From contig JASLJO010000077.1 in NCBI GenBank assembly GCA_030152505.1, positions 1 to 6,735 on the forward strand: a DNA stretch of 6,735 nt, written 5' to 3'. The first letter of the stretch is position 1, and every line of letters starts with the position of its first letter. A program made the position numbers and the translations under genes. Shown one piece after another: positions 1 through 4,846 of the stretch. Source of the stretch: Solirubrobacterales bacterium. GTDB lineage: Bacteria; Actinomycetota; Thermoleophilia; Solirubrobacterales; 70-9. Under the pieces are notes generated by a model. The model did no database searches and had not been told where the DNA came from. It saw only the letters and a program-made list of their open reading frames with translations.

Positions 1-131
1 GTCACCACCGCCCGCGGCCCCGACCCGCAGACGACCACCGGCTTCCCCTTCAGCTCCGGCCGCCGCCGCAGCTCGACCGACGCGTAGAAGGCGTCCATGT
101 CGAGATGCGCGATTGTGCGCCGATCGGCCAC
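1..131 (-). CDS. dinB: DNA polymerase IV (DinB-type, Y-family), N-terminal fragment, truncated by window edge
   Basis: Only the first 43 codons are in the window; the gene runs off the left edge. Reading the minus strand from GTG at 131-129 gives VADRRTIAHLDMDAFYASVE followed by LRRRPELKGKPVVVCGSG. This is the opening of Y-family polymerases: D11 and D13 align with the metal-binding palm acidic motif of E. coli DinB (HVDMDCFF), and F15/Y16 sit where the steric-gate aromatic lies. Y-family polymerases carry out error-prone translesion synthesis. The GTG start is chosen because it puts the DMDAFYASVE motif about ten residues in, as is usual, and because TACGAT lies 6 nt upstream as a -10 box for a leaderless mRNA. 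An upstream in-frame extension exists but has no supporting signal. The gene is divergent from the cupin gene. DinB versus another Y-family subgroup cannot be settled from this fragment. Confidence 0.9.
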   Translation of the reverse strand, partial: MADRRTIAHLDMDAFYASVELRRRPELKGKPVVVCGSGPRAVV

Positions 132-137
132 GAACCG

Positions 138-143
138 ATCGTA
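138..143 (-). promoter_or_regulatory. Candidate -10 box for dinB (leaderless)
   Basis: TACGAT on the minus strand fits the TANNNT -10 pattern and ends 6 nt before the dinB GTG, so transcription would begin at or next to the start codon. No recognisable Shine-Dalgarno or -35 was seen. The expected -35 position falls over the start of the cupin gene. Confidence 0.45.
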
Positions 144-152
144 GGGCGGCGG

Positions 153-158
153 TAGGAT
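153..158 (+). promoter_or_regulatory. Candidate -10 box for the cupin gene (leaderless)
   Basis: TAGGAT (TANNNT pattern) ends 7 nt before the ATG at 166, which places the transcription start at about the first base of the start codon. No clear -35 and no convincing Shine-Dalgarno are present. The expected -35 lies over the dinB start, so the two divergent promoters would share DNA. Confidence 0.45.
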
Positions 159-165
159 CGAACCG

Positions 166-582
166 ATGGCCGATGTGACCCACACGAAGATCGACGAGAT
201 GGATGCGATCGACGGCTTCTTCGAGGGGATCAAGTTCCACAAAGCCGCCACCGGCCTCGAGATCAGCTCGTTCGGCATGTCGATCACCGACCTGGCGCCC
301 GGCGCCGAGGACTACCCCGAGCACGACCACTCGGCCGAGGGCATCGGCGCCCAGATGTTCGCCAAGCGCCCCCAGCAACTCGGCCAAGAGGAGGTCTACG
401 TCGCCCTCAGCGGATCCGGCACCCTGGAAGCCGATGGGGAGCGCTATCCGATCGACGCCGACCACCTCGCCCGCGTCGGCCCCGACGTCAAGCGCAAGGT
501 CACTCCCGGCCCCGACGGCATCCGTCTCCTCGTCATCGGTGCCACCCCCGGCAAGCCCTACGAGACCGGCGGCGCACTCTAG
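166..582 (+). CDS. Small single-domain cupin protein, function unknown
   Basis: This encodes a 138-aa protein with the layout of a single beta-barrel cupin. LAPGAEDYPEHDHSAEGIG (about residues 43-61) carries the H53-x-H55 pair followed by E58, like the metal-binding first cupin motif. EEVYVALSGSGTLEADGERY (residues 75-94) is the usual 'E-E-x-Y-x-x-L-x-G-x-G' strand region, where E75/E76 may supply a metal ligand. The second-motif histidine is not obvious, so metal binding is likely but unproven. No signal peptide or membrane segment is seen, so it is probably cytoplasmic. Family members include small-molecule binding proteins, isomerases and dioxygenases; the sequence does not tell which. The ATG at 166 follows a TAGGAT box by 7 nt. 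The gene appears monocistronic and shows the normal high-GC codon use of the window. Confidence 0.88.
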   Translation: MADVTHTKIDEMDAIDGFFEGIKFHKAATGLEISSFGMSITDLAPGAEDYPEHDHSAEGIGAQMFAKRPQQLGQEEVYVALSGSGTLEADGERYPIDADHLARVGPDVKRKVTPGPDGIRLLVIGATPGKPYETGGAL

Positions 583-598
583 TTCCAAACCGCCAATT

Positions 599-612
599 CC
601 GCTCGGGAGCGG
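599..612. repeat. Short perfect inverted repeat after the cupin gene
   Basis: CCGCTC-GG-GAGCGG lies 17 nt beyond the cupin stop. It could form a small hairpin (the 2-nt centre must open to about four). It is not followed by a T-run, so terminator function is only a possibility. Confidence 0.3.
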
Positions 613-628
613 GGCAAAATTCAGACTG

Positions 629-1294
629 ATGATGCCTCAATCGATAGTCGATGCGCTGTCTCAGGCATCGTCCGCTCACGGGGTCGGTGGGCGGGTGGGC
701 GCCGTGGGCATCACCGGCGCCACCTCGACGCTCCCCAAGCCGATGGACTGGATCGGCAGGTCGATCATCGACCACAAGGCTGTTCCTGTCGTGTCCGCGG
801 TGGACGTATCGAGGCCTTTTTCAGTGATGGGCATCGGTGCCGTCCCTGCGAACCCGATTGCGTCTTGGAGGTCCGAGCCCACGAAGGCGTTCGCCACAAC
901 GGCGTTGCCGAAGATCAACACCGTGGGCATCACCGGCGCCACCTCGACGCTCCCCAAGCCGATGGACTGGATCGGCAGGTCGATCATCGACCACAAGGCT
1001 GTTCCTGTCGTGTCCACGCCGATCGTTGCCCGCGACATGCCCGGGCTAAGCGCCTCTCCGCCGGCCGGCGCCGTCTGGCGTTTCGCGGAGCAGCTTGGAA
1101 ACTGGGCAGAGAATTTAGGCGACCCCGACACTCGCGCTGTCCTCTTGAACCTCGGGGGCATCCTGATCGGCCTGGCGGGAACGGCGGTTGCCTGGAGCGA
1201 AGGAGGCGGAGGGCCACTCGTCGTCGCCGCGCTCTGGACGGCGTTCTACGTCATGGCGATGGCCAATGCCGTCATCGACAAGCTCCGGGGTTGA
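629..1294 (+). CDS. Hypothetical protein with duplicated 31-aa segment and C-terminal two-helix membrane hairpin
   Basis: This encodes 221 aa from ATG 629 (a second ATG follows directly). I do not recognise the family. Residues 26-56 and 99-129 are the same peptide, beginning VGITGATSTLPKPMDW and ending HKAVPVVS, encoded by an identical 95-bp repeat that stays in frame because the offset is 219 bp. The linker between them is unrelated. The C-terminal third looks like a normal protein: an amphipathic-looking stretch with FAEQLGNWAENLGD, then two hydrophobic segments (about 170-189 and 195-214) joined by a short EGGGG turn, ending in NAVIDKLRG. Third codon positions are strongly G/C. The start is uncertain: CAAAAT lies 8 nt upstream as a weak -10, there is no Shine-Dalgarno, and an internal ATG at 1037 would give an 85-aa small membrane protein without the repeats. 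The same frame is open back to 203 inside the cupin gene, but that part reads as shadow sequence. An antisense frame (1161-676) is open over the same region and cannot be excluded from codon use alone. Confidence 0.55.
   Translation: MMPQSIVDALSQASSAHGVGGRVGAVGITGATSTLPKPMDWIGRSIIDHKAVPVVSAVDVSRPFSVMGIGAVPANPIASWRSEPTKAFATTALPKINTVGITGATSTLPKPMDWIGRSIIDHKAVPVVSTPIVARDMPGLSASPPAGAVWRFAEQLGNWAENLGDPDTRAVLLNLGGILIGLAGTAVAWSEGGGGPLVVAALWTAFYVMAMANAVIDKLRG
702..796 (+). repeat. 95-bp perfect direct repeat, copy 1
   Basis: The copy begins CCGTGGGCATCACCGG and ends CCTGTCGTGTCC. It is identical base for base to 921-1015, including codon third positions; the flanking bases differ at both ends. It contains two short inverted repeats: GCCGAT/ATCGGC (739-744 and 752-757) and GGTCGAT-C-ATCGACC (759-773). 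Confidence 0.97.
921..1015 (+). repeat. 95-bp perfect direct repeat, copy 2
   Basis: This is the second copy of the repeat at 702-796, at an offset of exactly 219 bp (73 codons), separated from the first by 124 bp of unrelated sequence. The same inverted repeats recur at 958-963/971-976 and 978-992. Confidence 0.97.
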
Positions 1295-1329
1295 TTCCGG
1301 CCCAGTGGGCGCAGCAAGGTGACCGCGCC

Positions 1330-1335
1330 TAGACT
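1330..1335 (+). promoter_or_regulatory. Candidate -10 box for the 92-aa gene (leaderless)
   Basis: TAGACT ends 9 nt before the ATG at 1345. The same hexamer and the same 9-nt spacing precede the proposed CTG start of the FUSC gene at 2457. There is no clear -35 and no convincing Shine-Dalgarno. Confidence 0.5.
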
Positions 1336-1344
1336 GGGTCACCG

Positions 1345-1623
1345 ATGGCGTCTCCTGAGGCAAAGAACCTGGAGGCGATCTCCAAGGCGATCGACCAGCA
1401 CAATCGGAACTGCCCGTTCCCGGCGGCCGAGGTGCGGATGAATCCCTTCGAGGTCGAACGACTCGGCTGGGAGGAGATCCGCGGCCTGCCGGTCGTCCCC
1501 GACTCGGCCATCGGCACCGGCCGCTTCCGCATCGTCTGCTCACAGGAGCTCGACGACGCCAACCTCGAGGAGACCGAGGCGATCGGACGGGAGCTCGAAC
1601 CGGTCGCTCCCGCTGACAGCTAG
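1345..1623 (+). CDS. Hypothetical 92-aa soluble protein
   Basis: This is a short acidic protein with no signal peptide, membrane segment or recognised domain. Visible features are an N-terminal helix-like stretch (EAKNLEAISKAIDQHNRNC), a compact core with MNPFEVERLGWEEIRGLP (residues 32-49) and GTGRFRIVC (57-65), and an acidic tail rich in Glu. Two cysteines (C23 and C65) flank the core and could pair or bind metal, but no metal motif is clear. Third codon positions are strongly G/C, and the ATG lies 9 nt after a TAGACT -10 box, so it is very likely a real, separately transcribed gene. It ends 19 bp from the end of the convergent ccdA gene. Its function is unknown. Confidence 0.75.
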   Translation: MASPEAKNLEAISKAIDQHNRNCPFPAAEVRMNPFEVERLGWEEIRGLPVVPDSAIGTGRFRIVCSQELDDANLEETEAIGRELEPVAPADS

Positions 1624-1635
1624 CCCCCGAGGGGC
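1623..1635. terminator. Possible bidirectional terminator hairpin between convergent genes
   Basis: GCCCC-CGA-GGGGC sits in the 19-bp gap between the 92-aa gene and ccdA, overlapping the last base of the former's stop codon. The stem is only 5 bp and has no flanking T-run in either direction, so the call rests mainly on position. Confidence 0.3.
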
Positions 1636-1642
1636 CACGTGC

Positions 1643-2401
1643 TCAGATCGAGAAGAAGTCGAGGCCGCTTTCGCTGAGCAGGCGCTGGGCTTCGATGTTC
1701 AGCTGAGTCAGTTCGCCGGTCCAGATCAGGATTCCCATCGCTATGAGGATCACGCCGCCGGTGGCGACTATCGCCTGATAGTGGCGCTTGACGACGGCGA
1801 AGGCGGTCGTCATCCGAGAGAAGGCAATTGCGGTGAGGAGAAAGGGGATCGCCAGGCCTGCCGAGTAGACCGCCAGGAGGAGAGCGCCGTGGGCAGCCGA
1901 GCCGGAGAGCGAGGCGGCAGAGAGAATCGCGGCAAGGGTAGGACCGATGCATGGGGTCCAGGCGATCGCGAAGGCGGCACCGGCGACAATCGGGCCGCCC
2001 TTGCCTGCGCGCTCGAGCAGCCCGTCGACGTGCCACTCGCGGTTGAGACGGGCGACGGCAAAGGAGGCAACAAAAAGCACGCCCATGGCGATTATCAGCG
2101 CCGCCGAGACCTTGGTCAGCAGCTGCTTGTGATCCCCAAGAGCGGCACCGACCGCGGTTGCGGACAGTCCAAGCAGGATGAAGATCACCGAGAAGCTGGC
2201 GACGAAGAGCAGGCTGGGGCCGAGCACGCGGCGCCAGCCGGCGCTGTCGAGCTCAGCGGGGGAGACGCCGCTGACCGCCGACAGATAGCCAGGCACCAGC
2301 GGCAGCACGCAGGGGGAGAGGAAGGAGACGACGCCCGCGGCGAGGGCGGCGAAGACGCCGATTCCCGCCGCCGGATCGGTGCTCAGGTCGGCGACGATCA
2401 C
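1643..2401 (-). CDS. ccdA: CcdA-like transmembrane thiol-disulfide reductant transporter
   Basis: This is a 252-aa integral membrane protein of the CcdA/DsbD transmembrane-domain family, which passes electrons from cytoplasmic thioredoxin across the membrane to extracytoplasmic thiol proteins, classically for cytochrome c maturation. Six hydrophobic segments are visible (about 13-35, 62-85, 96-115, 137-160, 168-195 and 208-228). The two hallmark cysteines are C31 in SFLSPCVLPLVPGY and C151 in AWTPCIGPTL, each next to prolines as the family requires. The length is normal for a stand-alone CcdA. The GTG start at 2401 is preceded by TACCCT (a TANNNT match) 8 nt upstream. It is divergent from the FUSC gene and convergent with the 92-aa gene. 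No thioredoxin-like, ResB or ResC partner lies in the window, so whether it serves cytochrome c or another thiol pathway cannot be told. Confidence 0.92.
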   Translation of the reverse strand: MIVADLSTDPAAGIGVFAALAAGVVSFLSPCVLPLVPGYLSAVSGVSPAELDSAGWRRVLGPSLLFVASFSVIFILLGLSATAVGAALGDHKQLLTKVSAALIIAMGVLFVASFAVARLNREWHVDGLLERAGKGGPIVAGAAFAIAWTPCIGPTLAAILSAASLSGSAAHGALLLAVYSAGLAIPFLLTAIAFSRMTTAFAVVKRHYQAIVATGGVILIAMGILIWTGELTQLNIEAQRLLSESGLDFFSI

Positions 2402-2409
2402 GGCCTACC

Positions 2410-2415
2410 AGGGTA
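2410..2415 (-). promoter_or_regulatory. Candidate -10 box for ccdA (leaderless)
   Basis: TACCCT on the minus strand (TANNNT pattern) ends 8 nt before the ccdA GTG. It lies in the 55-bp divergent gap shared with the FUSC gene. No -35 was identified. Confidence 0.4.
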
Positions 2416-2416
2416 C

Positions 2417-2447
2417 TTGGACGAGCATCCAGCGACGCGCTTAGACT
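2417..2447 (+). promoter_or_regulatory. Candidate promoter for the FUSC gene
   Basis: TTGGAC (2417-2422) resembles a -35, and after a 19-nt spacer comes TAGACT (2442-2447) as the -10. The -10 ends 9 nt before CTG 2457, identical to the spacing at the 92-aa gene. The TAG of this -10 is also an in-frame stop for the FUSC frame, so the coding region cannot extend upstream of it. Confidence 0.5.
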
Positions 2448-2456
2448 CGCCGCAAG

Positions 2457-3572
2457 CTGGCCGCCCGCTCCAGATCGCCGCTGTTCAATGCCGCCGGAGC
2501 GGCGCGCGCCCTGCGCGCCTCGCCGCTGCTCGCGTTCGGTCCGAGCACGGCGGGACCGGCGCTGCGCCGTGGAGCTCTGGTTTCGATCCCGGTCGGCGCG
2601 GCGCTCTTGTTCGAGCTGGGGACCGACGCCCCGAGCAAGGGTGCTATCGCCACCGGCGCGCTCTTCGTCGGCTTCCCGGGGCTCGATGCACCGGCGCGCG
2701 CCCGAGCGGCCTGGCAGGCCGCCGTCACGCCGTTCGTCGCTCTTGCGGCAGCGCTCGGCGTCCTCACCGGCCCCTCGGCGCCGCTCGCGGTTGCAGCGAT
2801 GGCCCTCATCGGCGCAGCGGCCGGCTACTGCTTCGCCGTCTCGCTGCGGTTCTCGATCGCCGGCCTTTCGGTGGCACTGGCCCTGCTCGTCTCTCAGGGT
2901 CTGGGGATACCGGTGTCCAATACGCCGGAGGCGTTGCTCTTCACCGCCCTCGGTGGGCTTCTCCAGGCCGCCTTCTCACTCTTCGTGTTTGCCGCGGGGG
3001 ACCGCGAAGAGGAGGGAGGGGCCTCCGGCTGGCACACCCCGGAGGCACTGCGAGCCCTCTCCACCAACCTGACCCTGCGCTCGACCAGCGCGCGGCACGC
3101 GCTGCGCTTCGGCTGCGCCCTCGCAGCCGGCGTCGCCACCTACTGGCTGCTCGGAATGCACGAGCACGGCTTCTGGGTCCCGCTCACCATCCTCTTTGTC
3201 TTGAGGCCCGAAGAGGGGGAGACGTTCCACCGGCTGATCCTGCGCGCAGTGGGCACCGCGGTCGGGCTCCTCATCGCCACGGCCCTGTCCTTCTGGCTAA
3301 AGGACGACGGCGTGGCCCTCGCCATCGCCCTGACGATCGCCACCGCCTTCGCCTATGGCCTGCTCACGGTCCAGTACGCGCTCTTCACCGCGGCGATCAC
3401 GACCTACGCGGTCCTACTTGCCGACACGCTGGGCGAGCCGGCCCTGCACGCAGCGGGACAGCGAGCGATTGCCACCGCGATCGGCATCGCCATTGCCGGA
3501 GCGGCCTTCCTGCTCTGGCCCAATCCTGGAGAAAGGGGGGAGGCGGTGGCGCCGCCGGACCCCGCACGGTAG
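2457..3572 (+). CDS. FUSC-family inner-membrane protein (putative aromatic acid/efflux transporter), probable CTG start
   Basis: The protein is about 371 aa if started at CTG 2457. An N-terminal hydrophobic block (about residues 37-180, several helices) is followed by a charged cytoplasmic-looking stretch (GDREEEGGAS, about 181-190) and a C-terminal FUSC_2-like domain (about 215-345). That domain contains HGFWVPLTILFVLRPEEG, the family's characteristic 'FW-x-x-L-T-x-x-x-V-L-x-P' block, followed by RAVGTAVGLLIATALSFW and more helices. FUSC proteins (fusaric acid resistance/AaeB-like) are linked to export of aromatic acids and similar compounds; the substrate here is unknown. It is shorter than the roughly 600-700-aa classical members. 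Between the in-frame stop at 2442 and TTG 2607 there is no ATG, GTG or TTG, only CTG codons. Starting at TTG 2607 would cut through the first helix (RRGALVSIPVGAALLFEL), so CTG 2457, 9 nt after a TAGACT box, is preferred. Confidence 0.85.
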   Translation: MAARSRSPLFNAAGAARALRASPLLAFGPSTAGPALRRGALVSIPVGAALLFELGTDAPSKGAIATGALFVGFPGLDAPARARAAWQAAVTPFVALAAALGVLTGPSAPLAVAAMALIGAAAGYCFAVSLRFSIAGLSVALALLVSQGLGIPVSNTPEALLFTALGGLLQAAFSLFVFAAGDREEEGGASGWHTPEALRALSTNLTLRSTSARHALRFGCALAAGVATYWLLGMHEHGFWVPLTILFVLRPEEGETFHRLILRAVGTAVGLLIATALSFWLKDDGVALAIALTIATAFAYGLLTVQYALFTAAITTYAVLLADTLGEPALHAAGQRAIATAIGIAIAGAAFLLWPNPGERGEAVAPPDPAR

Positions 3573-3575
3573 ATT
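3570..3575 (+). promoter_or_regulatory. Weak candidate -10 box for the thiolase-SDR operon
   Basis: TAGATT (TANNNT) overlaps the FUSC stop codon and would give a leader of about 48 nt before the thiolase start. No -35 is evident. Read-through from the FUSC gene is an alternative. Confidence 0.25.
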
Positions 3576-3594
3576 TCCTGGCCAGCCAGCCAAA

Positions 3595-3612
3595 CGCCGC
3601 ACGGAGGCGGCG
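3595..3612. repeat. Inverted repeat in the thiolase leader
   Basis: CGCCGC-ACGGAG-GCGGCG is a perfect 6-bp stem with a 6-nt loop, located between the FUSC stop and the thiolase Shine-Dalgarno, 7 nt before the latter. It could end FUSC transcription or fold in the thiolase leader. There is no T-run. Confidence 0.35.
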
Positions 3613-3619
3613 CGAACAC

Positions 3620-3624
3620 AGGAG
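3620..3624 (+). promoter_or_regulatory. Shine-Dalgarno site fixing the TTG start of the thiolase gene
   Basis: AGGAG lies 5 nt upstream of TTG 3630. This supports TTG as the start codon: the protein then begins MSNRTFVIGVGMTKF, the normal N-terminus for this thiolase family, whereas the next ATG (at 3663) would delete the first beta strand. Confidence 0.7.
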
Positions 3625-3629
3625 AGACT

Positions 3630-4823
3630 TTGAGCAACCGTACGTTCGTCATCGGGGTCGGCATGACCAAGTTCGAGAAGCCGGGAACGAAGGAGGGGGA
3701 CTACCCCGACTGGGCCAAGGAGGCAGGGCAGAAAGCGCTTGCCGACGCCGGCATCCCTTACAAGGACGTCGAGCAGGCCTACGCCGGTTACTGCTACGGC
3801 GACTCCACCTACGGCCAGCGGGCGCTCTACCAGCTCGGCCTCACCGGCATCCCGGTGGTCAACGTCAACAACAACTGCTCGACCGGCTCCTCGGCGCTGT
3901 TCCTGGCGCGACAGGCGGTCAAGGGCGGCCTGGTCGAGTGCGCGATGGCGATCGGCTTCGAGAAGATGGAGAAGGGCTCACTCGGCGTCAAGTACACCGA
4001 CCGCACCAACGCGCTCGACAAGCACGCGATGCGGATGTTCGAGATCCGCGACCCCGAGCAATCGCCGCCGGCGCCACAGATGTTCGGCAACGCCGGCCGC
4101 GACCACATGGAGAAGTACGGCTCCAACCCCGACCACTACGCCTGGATCGGCTGGAAGAACCACAAGCATTCGGTCAACAACCCCTACGCCCAGTTCCAGG
4201 ACGAGTACACGATCGAGGACATCAAGGCGGCGAAGATGATCCACGACCCACTGACCAAGCTGCAGTGCTCGCCGACCTCCGACGGCTCGGCCTGCGCGAT
4301 CGTCGCCTCCGAGCGCTACGTCGAAGAGCACGACCTCGGCGGGCAGGCGATCGAGATCGCCGGCCAGGCGATGATCACCGACCTCAGCTCGACCTTCGCC
4401 GAGGACACCGACTGCATGAAGATCGTCGGCTCGGACATGTCGAAGACCGCGGCGGAGAAGGCCTACGCCGAGGCCGGCGTGAGCCCGGACGAGGTCGACG
4501 TCTGTGAGCTGCACGACTGCTTCAGCGCCAACGAGCTGATCACTTATGAAGCACTGGGATTCGCCGAGGAGGGGGAGGGGCACAGGCTGGTCGAGGAAGA
4601 GGCGACCACCTACGGCGGCAAGGTCGTCGTCAATCCCTCCGGCGGTCTGATCTCCAAGGGGCACCCACTGGGCGCGACCGGCCTGGCGCAGTGCTCGGAG
4701 CTGACCTGGCAGTTGCGCGGCGAAGCCGACAAGCGACAGGTCGAGGGCGCGAAGACCGCCCTGCAGCACAACATTGGCCTCGGCGGCGCCGCCGTGGTCA
4801 CCGTCTACAAGCCGGCGGCCTAG
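3630..4823 (+). CDS. SCPx/lipid-transfer-type thiolase (acetyl-CoA acyltransferase-like)
   Basis: This 397-aa thiolase of the SCP-x/lipid-transfer subgroup has the typical length and all landmark motifs. The nucleophilic cysteine is C83 in VNNNCSTGSSAL; H295 is in CELHDCFSANELITYEALG; H345 is in NPSGGLISKGHPLGATG; and the C-terminal block reads LQHNIGLGGAAVV. The H380-N-I-G-L-G-G form, in place of the C-x-G of classical biosynthetic/degradative thiolases, is what marks the SCPx-like branch, as in the thiolase domain of mammalian SCP2. The expected chemistry is CoA-dependent cleavage (or condensation) of 3-ketoacyl-CoA, often with branched or sterol side-chain substrates, in the cytoplasm. There is no fused SCP2 sterol-carrier domain and no DUF35-type partner in the window. 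The start is TTG with a good Shine-Dalgarno. The SDR follows 23 bp downstream, suggesting co-transcription and a shared pathway. Confidence 0.93.
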   Translation: MSNRTFVIGVGMTKFEKPGTKEGDYPDWAKEAGQKALADAGIPYKDVEQAYAGYCYGDSTYGQRALYQLGLTGIPVVNVNNNCSTGSSALFLARQAVKGGLVECAMAIGFEKMEKGSLGVKYTDRTNALDKHAMRMFEIRDPEQSPPAPQMFGNAGRDHMEKYGSNPDHYAWIGWKNHKHSVNNPYAQFQDEYTIEDIKAAKMIHDPLTKLQCSPTSDGSACAIVASERYVEEHDLGGQAIEIAGQAMITDLSSTFAEDTDCMKIVGSDMSKTAAEKAYAEAGVSPDEVDVCELHDCFSANELITYEALGFAEEGEGHRLVEEEATTYGGKVVVNPSGGLISKGHPLGATGLAQCSELTWQLRGEADKRQVEGAKTALQHNIGLGGAAVVTVYKPAA

Positions 4824-4836
4824 GGGTCGCCGGGCG

Positions 4837-4842
4837 AGGAGG
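4837..4842 (+). promoter_or_regulatory. Shine-Dalgarno site fixing the SDR start
   Basis: AGGAGG lies 4 nt upstream of ATG 4847. The SDR frame is open further upstream inside the thiolase gene, but this site and the normal SDR N-terminus (LSGKVVAITGGARGIG soon after) fix the start at 4847. Confidence 0.75.
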
Positions 4843-4846
4843 AGAC

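Noticed and set aside
203..628. Long plus-strand frame overlapping the cupin gene and running into the repeat gene
   Set aside because: In the overlap the translation is Ser/Arg/Pro/Ala-rich low-complexity sequence, typical of an out-of-frame reading of a GC-rich gene; the cupin frame has clear motifs.
702..1015. Repeats considered as a CRISPR array or transposon end pair
   Set aside because: There are only two copies, the unit is 95 bp and coding-like, the spacer is 124 bp, the orientation is direct, and no cas or transposase gene or target-site duplication is visible.
3595..3612. Thiolase leader stem considered as a riboswitch
   Set aside because: The whole intergenic region is 57 bp and holds a single 6-bp stem, which is too small for a known riboswitch class.
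1781..4507. A 908-codon plus-strand open frame across ccdA, the FUSC gene and the thiolase
   Set aside because: It runs antisense to ccdA and out of frame with two confidently identified genes, and its product is Arg/Gly/Ala-rich without domains. Long spurious frames are expected at this GC content.
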